From positions 124,001 to 188,000 of the forward strand of contig JAPJBO010000167.1 of assembly GCA_030068145.1 (NCBI GenBank): a stretch of DNA of 64,000 nt, in the 5' to 3' direction. The translations under genes and the position numbers were made by a program. Each line of letters opens with the position of its first letter. Position 1 is the first letter of the stretch. This document shows positions 35,516 through 46,885 of the stretch, piece after piece. Source of the stretch: Diplonema papillatum. Lineage: Eukaryota > Euglenozoa > Diplonemea > Diplonemida > Diplonemidae. A model generated the notes under the pieces. That model did no database searches. It was not told the origin of the DNA and was given only the letters and a program-made list of their open reading frames with translations.

Positions 35516-38077
35516 TCACAGGACTTCTATGAAAGGGCGCTGCGGCGTCATGTTGATGCCAGGCGCAAATTGGCTCTCGGCAGGAGCAAGAACCTCATCG
35601 AGTCGCTCTTGAATCGCGGTCATCAAATGAACAGCCGCGGCGAAGCAAGCCGGGTCGTGCTTTCCCTTGGCACCACGCAGGACCTCCTCGGCCACGGCTG
35701 CCCAGTGGTGCAGCAACGGCACATCAACTGGCTGCGGCAGTGCCTTCAAGCAAGCAGCAGCAGCCATGAACACGTGCGCCGACGCCAGGGGTAGCGGCTG
35801 GTCGGTCAGGGTCCACAGGTATGCCAAAATTTCTACGGACACGTCGCGCGCAGACAGGCAGCCCGAGAGCAAGTCCCCCACGCACCAGAGGTACTTCAAA
35901 AGATCGACCAGCACCATGGGGTCGCTGGAAGGGTTAAAATGACGACTATCAGCTGTTCCGATGACGTTGTACACAAACAACGCGCTCAAACGGTCAAACT
36001 CGTTGTTACTCGCCTCAACACAGGACGACTGCGCACGAACAGCGGAGGAACGGAGGACCGTTTTAGCCTGCAGACGATGTTGCACGATGGAGGTGGCCTT
36101 TGCGAGGGTGTCAACGTGTTCATCGTCTTGCAGGGGCGGGTAGGGTCTGCGGGCGTAGATAGACGCAAGACCGGAGCGGTAGGCGTGCGGGATGTCGGGG
36201 ACATCTTGTTTCGAAGACGGGGGCGCGCCGGCGGGGTGCCGTGCTGGCACTTCACGCAGCCGGACGGCGGCGGTGGACAGGAAGTGGAGGGCTTCGCAGC
36301 GCTGCGCTGTGCCCATGTGTTCGGACCAGAGGGACTCGGCGATGGTTGGGATGGTTTGCTTGGGGGCCGCGACAAGGAGGGCAAGCAGCGAGTCGCGCCT
36401 GGCGTCCTTGCACGTGGCTGTGTGCAAGAACTCGTAGGAGAGGAAAAGGAGCGTTTTAAAGAGAGCCGGGGCGACGGCTTCGACTTCGAAGAGCCTCTCT
36501 TGACGGATGGACGAAGGCAGACAAGCGAGCGCTTCGTCCACATCTTTTCGAGCGGCGTCTTCACACTTCTCGTTCAGCATCTTCAAAACATCCTGCAGCC
36601 TGCACGAACGCGCCCGTGATCCCGACGGTTCGCTGGCACCATCAAGCCGTGCAATCTCCACTTCCTCCCCCTCCACCGTCGGTCCCCAGAACTCCTCGTC
36701 TGCATCTGCCGACAAGCCGCCTGCCTCATTGTTTTCGGCTTCCCCGGCGCTTTGTCGGTCTTCTTCCTCTTCCGGCTGTTCGTCCCCTTCGTCGTCCTCG
36801 TCGTCGAACGCCAGGTCGTCGGCGTGATCCTGCTTCTTCTTCTGCCCCGGCGGCGACACTTTAGTCTTCGTCCCAAACACACCCGCCGTAGGAGCACCCC
36901 TGCTCGGGTCGATGTGCCCCTCGACGCCGCCCCGCAGCAACGCGTTGCCCTCACGGACCCACTCTTCGTACGCCAGCGGGTGGTCCTCGAAGTCGACCGG
37001 CTCTTGCGGGTCGATGACCAGCGACAAGCACCGGGCGGCGATGCACGCCATTCTCCGGTGCTCGCCGACGAGGGACGAGAGGCGCGCCGAAACCCCGGAG
37101 AGCACGTTTCCCAGCAAATTCTCCGATTTTGACTGGAGAACGTCGCTTGGAGTCCTCTCGATGAGCCCGATGGCCGCATGGCACAACGAAGACGGCGCGA
37201 ACTCCAAGCAGCGGTCGTCGCCGAACTTTGCCAGCACCCGCCTCCTGACGGCGGCGGCCACGCTGTTGGCCGGAACGCTGTACGTTCTGCGAACAACTCC
37301 GAACAACCCCGCCAAGATCCGTTCAACGACCACTCGTTGCGTGGAAGCAGCTGTCACGACTTTCGCGATGACAACCGTGACGTTGGAGGCGTCGGCGCTC
37401 TTCCCGTCTGCCTCCGCAACGGTCACCAACTCCTGCAAGCACCGCTGGCCGGCCTCCCACGCGACCAGCCACACCACCAAGGTTTCGAGGGTTTCCCTCC
37501 CGATGTGCTTCGCCACCTCGCCGAAGACGCGTGGCCTGCCCAGCATGTACCGGGCGCACACCTCTCCCAGCCCCCTCCGCCTCAGCATGTCGAGCATGCC
37601 GCCCAGCCGGCAGATCCGGCCGTCTGCCTCAGCCGCTTCTACCTGCTGGTCCGACGGAGCGACGGCGGCAATGGCACGGTGGACCACAAGGGCGACCCAG
37701 TGCCGCGGGTCCTGCAAGACCGGCGGCAGCGAGAGCAGCGGCGTGCTCCGCTTGCGCGACGCGTTGACGACGTCTGTGGCGGGGGTGACCAGGTCGATCA
37801 GCGGCGCCTCTCCGCCGGCGCCCGCCGTCTGCTGCGCCGCGGCGACGGCCGCGTGCGTCTTCTCGCCGCACGAGAGCAGAAGCCGGACGAGCGGAACGAC
37901 TTCGTCCGACGCGCCGCCTTCCCCGAACCCGGCCTCGGTCGCTTCGACGACCTCGGCTGCCGCTGCGAGGCACTCGCTTTCCGTGTAGTCACGGTGCCGA
38001 TCCGACGCGCCGACGGACGAAATCACGGCGTTCATCGTTTCATTGTACTTCGACAGGGCAAGACGGATCCGCTCCAT
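35516..38077 (-). CDS. TELO2: TELO2/TEL2-like protein (PIKK maturation, TTT complex), intronless
   Basis: TEL2 with TTI1 and TTI2 delivers PI3K-like kinases (TOR, ATM, ATR and others) to HSP90. ATG 38077 (MERIRLALSKYNE) gives about 853 aa, close to human TELO2 (837). Mostly alpha-solenoid: helical repeats with conserved-style blocks FGEVAKHIGRETLETLVVWL and LSGVSARLSSLVGEHRRMAC. An acidic linker (DDEDDEGDEQPEEEEDRQS, about residues 415-450) matches the disordered, CK2-phosphorylated linker of the family in place and character. The conserved C-terminal domain follows: ALACLPSSIRQERLFEVEAV, FKTLLFLSYEFL, SLLALLVAAPKQTIPTIAES and QRCEALHFLSTAAVRLRE (about 510-610). Then comes LSALFVYNVIG...LVDLLKYLWCVG. 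No intron signals interrupt it, unlike PRP31 and the channel. The opposite-strand frames are shadows. Confidence 0.85.
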   Translation of the reverse strand: MERIRLALSKYNETMNAVISSVGASDRHRDYTESECLAAAAEVVEATEAGFGEGGASDEVVPLVRLLLSCGEKTHAAVAAAQQTAGAGGEAPLIDLVTPATDVVNASRKRSTPLLSLPPVLQDPRHWVALVVHRAIAAVAPSDQQVEAAEADGRICRLGGMLDMLRRRGLGEVCARYMLGRPRVFGEVAKHIGRETLETLVVWLVAWEAGQRCLQELVTVAEADGKSADASNVTVVIAKVVTAASTQRVVVERILAGLFGVVRRTYSVPANSVAAAVRRRVLAKFGDDRCLEFAPSSLCHAAIGLIERTPSDVLQSKSENLLGNVLSGVSARLSSLVGEHRRMACIAARCLSLVIDPQEPVDFEDHPLAYEEWVREGNALLRGGVEGHIDPSRGAPTAGVFGTKTKVSPPGQKKKQDHADDLAFDDEDDEGDEQPEEEEDRQSAGEAENNEAGGLSADADEEFWGPTVEGEEVEIARLDGASEPSGSRARSCRLQDVLKMLNEKCEDAARKDVDEALACLPSSIRQERLFEVEAVAPALFKTLLFLSYEFLHTATCKDARRDSLLALLVAAPKQTIPTIAESLWSEHMGTAQRCEALHFLSTAAVRLREVPARHPAGAPPSSKQDVPDIPHAYRSGLASIYARRPYPPLQDDEHVDTLAKATSIVQHRLQAKTVLRSSAVRAQSSCVEASNNEFDRLSALFVYNVIGTADSRHFNPSSDPMVLVDLLKYLWCVGDLLSGCLSARDVSVEILAYLWTLTDQPLPLASAHVFMAAAACLKALPQPVDVPLLHHWAAVAEEVLRGAKGKHDPACFAAAVHLMTAIQERLDEVLAPAESQFAPGINMTPQRPFIEVL

Positions 38078-40167
38078 CGAATCGCGCGGACGTGCGCGTC
38101 GTGTTGTGTTGCGTTGGGTGTTGGGTGAGTAGGCGAGGGCTTGCAAAACGTGCCGCCCAAACCTGATTTCGTTTGGTCCGAAAGATCTTGCAGGCTAACC
38201 CGGCTTACTGCCTATCGCGACCCTGTGCCACGCACAAGGACTGAAGGCAGAGATGTTCGGCATACGAGCTGTTGGTAATTCAAGCCAGACTCTCGGGTGT
38301 CCGTTCCCGTCAGCACCCTGTTAATGTGAACAGGTGTCGGGTGATACCGAGGTTTCGAACTTCTCGTCATTCTATAATCGCTGGTACCACGCTTTCTCGG
38401 CACCCTCAAAGCATAAGACACGACAAGAACTGCAGTCACCAGAGCGAATCAATCACAAAATGAAACGGAGCAACGCACTCCGCTCTGGTGACGTAGCTAA
38501 CTAATGACCTCGCCTCGCATGGCGGTGTTAACACTTATCAGCAGCATGGCCGCCTGCGGCAAGAGAGGTGCAGAAGAAGTCAGTAAAGCTGTCTTTTGAA
38601 ACGTGAAGAAAAGACTTTTTTGGGTGAGAGTGACGAAAGGGTTGAAAAACCATTCCAGGGGGGGCATGAATAACGCTGCCCGAACGTGGCCACAAAAAAG
38701 TGCTGATTCAGGCACGGACACGTGGGCAAAAATGGCCAAAAAGGGCAAAGGTCTGTCATAATGCATTGGCACGCCATTGTTGGTGGCGAGTCGGACTGAC
38801 GAATGCTCTAGCCATACCGACTACTGCAGATCCCAAGTTTTTGTTTATGCATGTGTACCAGTGCAAGTGCAAGTAAAGGGATCTGCACTGTGTCACTTAG
38901 CACGCTGGCACCGTTGCTGGCTCACTATTTGTGAGCAAACGATCTCGAAACAAACCTACGAGTTTGTTTGGAAAAGAAGCTCGAATACTTGGGTTCGCCT
39001 CTGCGAGGCTGGGGATCTCCGTCGTGCACGATCTTTGGACACATTGTACAGAAGTCTTTGAAGATGACACTCAACCCGCGCCTCCGCTGAGATTTCTTTT
39101 GCTGCGGCCAGGAATTAGATGCCATGTTTCCCTGAGCTACCTCGCGAACGCGGAGACCTTTGGGGAGGGCCGCGGAACACCTGCCCGAAGCCAGGGTTTT
39201 GCCAAGAAGGGCTTTTACTTTTAATGCTAATTATGCTTTCAATTTCTAGGCTTTTGTCCTAATAGCGGTTAGTGCGCAAGTGGTCGGCCGAAGTTCATAA
39301 ATATTTGGGACGAGACAGTAGTGGTGGAAGGAAATGCCAATGAACGACAGACGAATGAAGAGGAGAGTAGCCCGCCAACCGTCGAATACGTGATATCGCC
39401 TCAGGTAGGTGGGAGAAAGCTGTGTAAGTGGTAGAATGGTAAAATAGAGGGAAAGCCAGTACATTTGCGCATGTGAGTTGCAACACACTGTCTATCTATT
39501 GTGGCCGTCGTTGCCATTGACTCTGGTATCCATCTTGATTGCGGGCAAGGGGTAGGTGATCGTCTAAATTGGGGCTGCTAGCGGGGTACTCATTTGCATG
39601 CGAATGACTCCCCACTAACTGCTCAGAAGAAATGTGAAGTCGGTGAAAATGTGAAAGGCGTTGAGCATGCGCTGCAGTGCTGCAGCCACATAACCAGCAC
39701 ATAGGCATGGCTCAACAGCGGCACGGTACCCAAATAAAAATGACGATTTCTGGCGATTTCTTGCATTCTTTTTTTTCGTACCTTCCGTGAACTTTCCAAG
39801 TACACCTAAGTACTTCCCGAGACACCAATTGTACGCCCACGTAAGGCCACCGGATCACACCATCTCTTCTTTCGTTAGTTTAGTGCTAATTCTTTTGTGC
39901 TTTATTGGGTCGGATCATGAAGCCAGAGCAAAAAAGATGACATCGCACGGGAGACCATAGAAATGATCGGGCCGTACAGCAATAATCATTAGAGCTAACA
40001 TTTTGTAGGGTAAATAAGATGTAGACCTTGGTGGTCTAAGAGAGGGGGTGGCTGTTTTTGGGGACAAGAAGTGGAAGTCCAATTCAATCTCAAACTCCCG
40101 TGTTCGTGAGCAGCAGACAAGTCAAAAGACCAGTGAAGTGACCGCCATATTGGCATATCCGTCTTTG

Positions 40168-40300
40168 ACAGAGTGTACCAATGCCTCTCATCTCACCTGA
40201 AAGACACGACTGTGCCACGCATGCTCTTGACAAACGCTAGCGTCCGGCATTGTGCATGTGTTTTGCAGTCGTTGGGTGGTATTGACAAGAGGCTTCATCA
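40168..40300. repeat. Dispersed repeat family (GACTGTGCCACGCATG)
   Basis: Shares CTCTCATCTCACCT, AAGACACGACTGTGCCACG and GTTGGGTGGTATTGACA blocks with 63745-63880 and, for the first part, 43970-44022. Copies have diverged, and no terminal structure is visible. Confidence 0.7.
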
Positions 40301-40991
40301 CTCGAGTGAGCTTCGTTGCTTCACCGCCGTGTTTCGGGTTCTTGCTGTGTTCGTGGGGAGTCGGTTGCGCGCAAAGGTGCATCACAGTATCTTTCGCTAC
40401 GTGACATCGGAAGGATTGCTTTTGACGCAAGTGCAGCTCCTAACGGTGTGGCGTCAGCCAAGATACTAATACTACTACGGGATCAGCTCCATACGGAGGG
40501 GAAGTCACGCTTTCGGAAACGGCGTCAGGAACAGGCCATCTGCCAGATCTTTTTAGACAAGCATCCCACGTCGGATGTATCAGGTGAAACGGCAGGACAC
40601 CTTCGACGACTGGACGCTGCAAACATCGGTCTCCTGATCAGCACGTCTGCGACACGTATCCACGCTGCTGCAGCTGCTGAGCCTTCATTGTGGCTGGGCG
40701 CACATTCAACGGTCGAACAACCGGCCGAAGTGTTGTGATTCCTGTCAAATTTAAAATTGAGACGTGTGCAAGACAGGGGTCCAAAGTGCCCAAGAAGGAT
40801 AAACCGCTAAAATAAGCCTTCTTCGAACTCTGTGATCCGGGCAAAATTCTGTGTAGCTTGTTCAGCGCTAGCGAACATTGCACCAACCAACCCCATCACC
40901 TCGTTCCTGTTTCGGAAGCCAACGCTTGTTGAACGCTTACGCCCGCACACTGAACCCAGTTTTGCCTGTGTTTCGTTTGGGCTACAGCACA

Positions 40992-41062
40992 TTTACCTCC
41001 TTTGATCTATCGCAACCGGCAGTCTCCTCAAGCATTTCCTACAAAGCAGGTGCTTATACAAA
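40992..41062 (-). repeat. Dispersed repeat (GCACCTGCTTTGTAGGAAAT)
   Basis: The reverse complement matches 58826-58889 over about 65 bp (AGCACCTGCTTTGTAGGAAA through GATCAAAGGAGGTAAATG) with several substitutions. A partial copy is near 63945. Confidence 0.8.
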
Positions 41063-41323
41063 AAAACAACCGCAGCGCAGACTGCTATCCGGAGAGGGAG
41101 CGGATACCAGGTGGCAGAGGCGCAAGTGCCCAAATTTACTATGTGTGGACAACTGTAAAGCAAGTGCGGACAGGCCAGCCCCATTAAACCCAAAAGCCAT
41201 GCTGCTGAAGGTGCAACGTTCATAACTGGGTAAGCCAACAACGAATCAGGCCTACTGTGTGCCACAACCACGGCATTCCAACACTGGCATCAGATGTTGA
41301 AGAAGTGATAGGCAACCGTGCCC

Positions 41324-44300
41324 TCACATTGCAGGAAGATGTTGATCAGGCAAGCATACCCGTTTTCTGTCATTCAGGCGCTCCGTGAGCTCTGCTAGGC
41401 GTTGTTCGATGTCGGTCACGCGGTGCGTGTAGAACTTCAGCTCCTTCATCAACTGCGTGGACGGTGCTTTGTTTTCAGATGGACAACCCAGCAAACAGAC
41501 TAAAAGAATAGCCGAGAGAAAATCCCCTCGCCTCGTTTGGGTTAGAATGCAAAGAATCTGTGACAAAATTCTGCATTCCTCAGTCGCACGCCTTCGGCTG
41601 TGCTTCAGGGCATTTGCGGATCGAAGATGCGAAGTGCTTGAGCTGGCACGACCGGGACAGGCTACTTGAAACACACTTTCACTTCACTGAGGAGGTTTGC
41701 ACAGAGAACCGGATCTTCTTGCTGAAGACTCTCGCGGCTGACGAATTGCAGACACAGCTCATGAAACCTGCATCACCGTGCACTCTATCCATTGACCAGC
41801 GACCAAGGGACTAGTACCGTCAGCCAACTTTCATTAAAAATAAAGGGAAAAGGCACTTCGTTGCAAATTCTTCTCGGGACTGGTAAGAAGCTCCGAATGC
41901 ACAGGGAAGACCCCGTCTGCACCCCCAACCTTCTCCTGTAAAGTATAGCCTCCCCTCCTCTTGTCTGCAGATGGTGAGAAGAGACTTGCATACCGTTCTT
42001 TGAGAGCGCTCCTGGGAAGCCTCCACTTGCTTCGCAAAGGAGAGCAGCAAGCGACGCAGGCTGGGACCGACGTCGAATGGCTCGGTAGGCGTCGCATCGC
42101 CGTTGTGGTTGGGCACCTGGTAAAAGGGCAGCATCAGCGGCGAGCGAGGTGCAATGCTTGCCTTGCTGACGACAGGGGGCCCGGGGCCCATGTTGCTGGA
42201 TGAGGACATCATCGGCTGGAACGGGGCAGCCGGGTGCATTTCGGTGGGGGCGGCGACTGGGAAAGAAAGCGCAGGGGCCGCGATGCTGCGCAACCGTGAA
42301 GAAGGGCTGGGCGGCTTCGGGGCGAGGCTGTGGTGGCTCTGCCTCGACACGGACCGCACAAACGCGGCGGCGTCGCCGGCGCTGTGCCCGCTTTGCACGC
42401 TGAACCTCTTCTGGCCTCCACCCGTCAGCAGCCGCGCCGAAGCGACGGTCTTCAGCACCTTCCCCAGGACGGGCACCGAGTCCTTCCTCTCCTCTCCGTC
42501 GCCTTCTTCGGTTCCGGTTTCGGCCGGCTGCTCGGGGGTTTCTTCGTCGGCGCCTTCCTTGCCCGCTTTCTTCCCTTTTTTCTTCCGGCTCGCATTCGGC
42601 TTCGGCCGCAGGCCCCTTTGATACGCTTCCTTTTCCATCCGGTTCGCGATGGCTGGGTACGCCTTGCTTAGTACCTGCACGGAGTCGTATTCGAGCCGGA
42701 ACAAGTCGCAGTACGTCAGGGCTTGGATGGAGGCGGTTCGCTTCAGCTCCGGCTTCAGCAACGCGATTTCACCGAAGAAGTCGCCACGGATGATGGTGGC
42801 AACCACGCGCCCTCCTTCGTCCGGGCACTCCGGTTTGTGTGGGATGATGACGTCAGCGAACCCGTGCATCATGAAGTACATAGTCCCGCCGTCGTCGCCG
42901 TACATGATGATGAAGTCCGACGGCTCCGCGAAGTCTTGGATGAGGCAGTTTGCGACGGCGAGGCGGCACTCGGAGGACAGGTCACGGAACATCGGCACCT
43001 TTGTGACGAGGTCGATCTTGACGTACAGCCCGACTTCCCTCTGCATGGCCGGCGGGAGCCGCTCGAGGGTGTGCGCGAGGCTCGCCGCCGCGTTCTGCTG
43101 CAGGGAGTGGAACTGGAACGACAGCACCTCCTGCTGCAGCGCCACCGGAATGTTGTAGTGCTTCATGATCGCGAGAGTCGACCGCATGCTATCTTGATTC
43201 TGCGCCTCGACGTTGCTCTTGAGCATGATCGCCGACATGTTAGCAACGACATGGCCCTGCAGCAGCAGAGATAGCAGCATCACGAACGCAGCATACACAA
43301 AGGCCCACTTCGATTCGAGCGCTGCGGTTCCCTGCGTCGTCAGCAAGCTCCAGACCCAGAAGAACGCGTAGAAATATTGAACGAAGACGTTCTTTTCGCA
43401 GGCGTCGAGGCCGTAGTCCGGGCAGTCGGTATCGGGAAGCGACTTCGTGATCAGCAGGCGGGTCACCGTCAGGATGTGCCCGATGAAAAACATCTTGAAC
43501 ACGAACTTCAGCATCGGCACGGTCCAGAAGTAAAACTGCACGAACGCAGTGTCCATTGTCCCGCGGTTCGTCAGGTAGAACAAGTGCCCGAACTTCAAGA
43601 GCTTCACCATTCTGGTGCATTGGATGATTTTGTATACGATATCTGGGCCCGTGTACAGGAAGATATGGTGGATCGGCAACGCGCTCACGACGTCTACCCA
43701 CATCCTCCCATGCCGGAAATAGTGCTTCAGGATCAGCTCGCGCTTCACGACGAGAGAAAACGCGCCATCTAACTGAACGGCTGTGTTCAGGTTCACCAGC
43801 ACATCGCATATCATGACCACGATCACGAGGTAGTCGACCGCGTTTGCTGCGAACGAGGGCGTCACCTGTTGTGTAGTTTGATCGCGCTACGATTACTCGG
43901 AGAGGCTCATCAGCTTTGGTTGTCGGATAAGGACGAGCAGATAGCAAGTGGGTGGTATGGCCCTTTGAAAGAGAGTCGATGCCTCTCATCTCATCTCACC
44001 TTAAAAACACGGCTGTGCCACGCTGCTACCAACATATTCGGGGCGGTGAAAAGAACACAACAGGGGAGGACCGGTGTCGCCGACGTTTGACCGTCGTCCG
44101 TAAACAACGACATCGACATCGACGGAGGACTGCCTCATCCTTGCAGTGAAGAGAGAAGAGTGTTTGGGAGAGAAAGAGCGAAGAGCATACGTCTCCTATG
44201 ACGATGGTGGTCGGAACAATCCAAATGTAAATCATGGCAAGCATGACCCATACGTCCCACCAGCGGCGGTAGACGTAGTCCGGAGCAAAACACGGCAGAT

Positions 44301-44457
44301 CGTACAGCAACGAGTGAATTCGCAGCCGGGCGTCTGCCTGTTGCTTCGTCAGGTATTGATCGTTCATCTTCTTCTTTTCCCGAATGGCAGTCGTCAATGT
44401 CACGCAGTCGCTGATCGGCTCGTGCTGTGGGAAGGAAACGTGATTGTTGAGCTTCAT
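41324..44457 (-). CDS. Cyclic-nucleotide-gated cation channel
   Basis: Exons: 44457 (or acceptor 44424)-44191, 43865-41994 and 41452-41324. Donors are GAC|GTATGC and ACG|GTATGC; acceptors are CAACAG and CACGCAG; all junctions are phase 0. S1 is WVMLAMIYIWIVPTTIVI; S2-S3 follow (VDYLVIVVMICDVLVNLNTA, WVDVVSALPIHHIFL). S4 is weakly charged (IIQCTRMVKLLKFGHLFYL). The pore region is FFWVWSLLTTQGTAALESKW with filter TTQGT, not the GYG of K+ channels, then S6. The C-linker leads to a cyclic-nucleotide-binding domain with phosphate cassette GDFFGEIALLKPELKRTASI (Gly, Glu and Arg all present, so binding is likely), then a Lys-rich disordered tail. The last exon is a short coiled coil (VTDIEQRLAELTERLN), like the zipper that sets CNG subunit stoichiometry. 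GTATGC at 41359 leaves open another exon. TTTCCTTCCCACAG before 44424 suggests an earlier exon, probably the EF-hand exon at 46066-45680. Confidence 0.92.
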
Positions 44458-44589
44458 TCCAAATGTGGTCTCGTTCTAATCAATGGGTCGCGATGTGCGA
44501 CAGAAAGATCACCAGTGCGCGGTGAGTAGCTTGACTGCAAGCTGCTGCTAGCTGTCCCATCATTTTCACTGAATTACCCTCAATTCTAC

Positions 44590-44835
44590 AGAGGTGGCGG
44601 GGCGAGTCGCGACTCGCCCCAGACTCCCCAGACTCGCCCTAGGGCCCTCGAGCCCCAGACTCGCCCTAGGGCCCTCGAGCCCCAGACTCGCCCTAGGGCC
44701 CTCGAGCCCCAAAACTCGCCTTTTGACTCGCCCACTCGCCCCAGACTCACCCTAGGGCCCTCGAGCCCCCAAACTCGCCTTTTGACTCGCTCAGCTCGCC
44801 CTTCGACTCGCCTCACTCGCTCCAGACTCGCCCTC
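44590..44835. repeat. GACTCGCCCTAGGGCCCTCG tandem units
   Basis: At least five units of about 32-45 bp (CCCCAGACTCGCCC, TAGGGCCCTCGAG) make up the left subterminal region of the hAT element. The C-rich strand translates to GRVWGSRAL repeats that are not a protein. Confidence 0.9.
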
Positions 44836-45410
44836 CGTGGACCATGGTGACACACGTCGAAGAGCGCACGCCGCCTCGATTCCGACCTGTTTTGCCGCTG
44901 CCACCGTGCTCGTGAAGCGCGAGGGGCTGCCGATCCTGTTACGGCCCGTGAGGACAAGTGCAGGAGAAGAAGTAGGGGTGAAGTAGTTTGATGTTTTGGG
45001 CAGAATACTGCCTAGTGTGCTGAAGGTCTGCCCACACAATACACATGTCGGGAGCTTCCAAGTCGTCACGTCGTTAGCGACAAATGGGTCATCACCATTT
45101 ATCCGCAGAAACAGTCGGTTGACGAATGTCCACGGTGGCGCGTCACCGAGAAGACGCTGTCAACCCCCGTCACGCTTAGCGGTGCAGCCAGGACCGCCGT
45201 GATGTGGGTCGACAGCGCGGGAAACTTCTCTGCTGCCTTTCCCCCCCAACACGTGTTTCTGGTAATTGCGAGATTTTCGTGGTTAACCCCCGCACCTGAG
45301 TGCGGTCGGAGAAGGCACAAGAATTTGGCCCTACGGTACTGAGGGCGAGTGAGGGCGAGTGACAGGACGAGTGAAGACGAGTCTCGAGTCGCGACTCACC
45401 CGCCACCTAG
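44590..45410. mobile_element. hAT transposon remnant with perfect 8-bp target duplication
   Basis: AATTCTAC flanks both sides (44582-44589 and 45411-45418). The ends are AGAGGTGGCGGGGCGAGTCG and, reversed, CTAGGTGGCGGGTGAGTCGC, followed on both sides by CGACTCG: imperfect inverted repeats of about 26 bp. Subterminal ACTCGCCCTAGGGCC units are repeated on the left. On the minus strand, about 45110-45250 encodes FPALSTHITAVLAAPLSV then DSVFS, matching the hAT dimerisation block (LPxLAxxAxxVLAxPxSSxxxERxFS). The 821-bp size and broken frames show a deleted, non-autonomous copy. It sits between the EF-hand exon and the channel exons. Confidence 0.9.
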
Positions 45411-45679
45411 AATTCTACTCATACAAAACGTCATGTTTACCCCCATTGGCGTTGTGCCTCTCGAATACTCGATCAACTAATCACCGGAATGCACTGCAAG
45501 GCGCCACCTGCCGGTGCCGGGCTTTTTGGGCTCAGCAGCGATCGAGTCTGCACACTTACCCAGCGCAGTACCATTCGCCACCATCAGTCTGGTGAGACAC
45601 TGGAGACACACTGTTACTCGGTTGCTGAAATGGCAAGGGAGGAGATCGGTACATTCGCTCTCTATGCAAAGCGACATAC

Positions 45680-46066
45680 CGCGAGCCTGCGACGGTCGAT
45701 CAAAGCGGCGCGCAGGACTTCGAAGAAGTGCACGAACTCGCCAAAATCGATGACGCCGTTGTTGTCTTGGTCGAGCTCCTGGTTCAACTTGCCCAGGGCC
45801 TGCTCCGTGTACTGCACGCCCAGGTCCGGCAGCAGCTTCCGCAGAAGCTCGAGCGACCCCATGAGGCCCTCGCCGACTTCATCGTACTCGTCAAAAATCT
45901 TCTTGATGTCGGCCAACTCGTACGGGGCGCCGATGTCAGCCTCTGCCAGCAGCGTCTGCTTGATCTCGCTGAGCCGTGCCTGCGTCCCATCGTAGTACTC
46001 TTCGGACGACAGCGTCCCGTCCTCCAGCTCTTCCATCTCCTCCGGATCCTTCTCCGAAGGCTCCAT
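45680..46066 (-). CDS. EF-hand protein exon, probable N-terminus of the CNG channel
   Basis: ATG 46066 (MEPSEKDPEEMEELEDGT) opens an acidic N-terminus. Then an EF-hand pair: a degenerate first loop (DEYDEVGEGLMG) and a canonical second loop DQDNNGVIDFGE, with Ca2+ ligands at positions 1, 3, 5, 9 and 12 (about residues 100-111). The frame continues to RRRLA, where GCG|GTATGT forms a donor at 45679 (phase 0). The next in-phase acceptor with a pyrimidine tract is at 44425 before HEPISDCVTL of the channel. The intervening 1255 bp shrink to about 426 bp once the hAT element and one target copy are removed, within the range of other introns here. Read without splicing it would end six residues later (VCRFA stop) as a 134-aa protein. 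Confidence 0.7.
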
Positions 46067-46769
46067 GGTTTTGACTTTGCAGTCGTGCGGGCAGAATGGG
46101 GGCCCGGCAGTTCAGCTAAGGCCGGACTGCACCCTGTGTCCTGGTTAACGGGGTAGGTTTGGTCAAATAGCCCACGAAGTTAAAGTTCGCTTGGAGACCC
46201 CGCGAACTTTTAAAGGGGGCCGAATAATAACACGCGTATCTGGCTCTCAAAAAACACTACCACTATTTGACCCTGCCACCCCGGAAACTTCGACAGCTCG
46301 AACAACAACTCAGGGTTGGCGACCTTTATTAAGGCTTCCGGGCGACGTTCTTTTGGCAGCCTTTCTTCTTCAAAAAACAGAAACGCTACCTTGTGTACGC
46401 ACTAAAGTTCACCTGCCTGCGCTCGGCCGCGCCTCTCAACCCATGCGGCTGGACGGATTTCTCTTCTTATTCGCAACGCTCGTGCGTGAGATTTGAAGCC
46501 GTCTGCAAGACTAGTCAGTCACTGGATAAAATTATTCAAAACACGATCGAGTGTGCCTCCTTACCCACCAGCGGAGCCGCCGTACAGTACAATTCGCCGC
46601 TGTCAGGTCTGTTGAGACACACTGTTATTCGTCTATGCTGGCGGGCTCATGACTCTCCTTTGAATGACAAGAAAAGCAGCAGTAGGCCAACACGGCGATG
46701 AGGGGAAGGGGGAGATCAGTAGTTAGGCACGGCGAAGAGGGAGGGGCGGGGGGATGAGCTTAGCATCGC

Positions 46770-46885
46770 ACCGTCCTGTCTGCATTTCGGTTCGTCAAGC
46801 CGCGGACACAGTAGGCGGATAATATCAGCACGAAAACGTCTGCAGACAGGACAGCGATGTGAGTCTGGTTTGCCAGGCGGCTCCC
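46770..46885. repeat. Dispersed repeat family (ACAGCGATGTGAGTCTGGTT)
   Basis: Related copies at 52370-52445, 57250-57360 and 60595-60705 share CCGTGTTTCGGT-like starts, GGACACAG and ACAGGACAGCG/GTGTGAGTCTGGTT blocks. Further shared text (GACCACCCGTGCTAC, GAGCACA) links 55455-55530 with 57375-57455. Degenerate, probably an old SINE-like or MITE family. Confidence 0.7.

Larger units (their letters stand above)
38078..41323. other. Gene-poor stretch with dispersed repeat copies
   Basis: No convincing gene. Contains a copy of the CTCATCTCACCT...GACTGTGCCACG repeat (40168-40300) and a copy of the GCACCTGCTTTGTAGGAAAT repeat (40992-41062, minus orientation). The rest shows only short frames without motifs. 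Confidence 0.5.

Noticed and set aside
37178-38128. 316-aa and 358-aa plus-strand frames opposite TELO2
   Set aside because: TELO2 is recognisable on the minus strand; these are antisense shadows.
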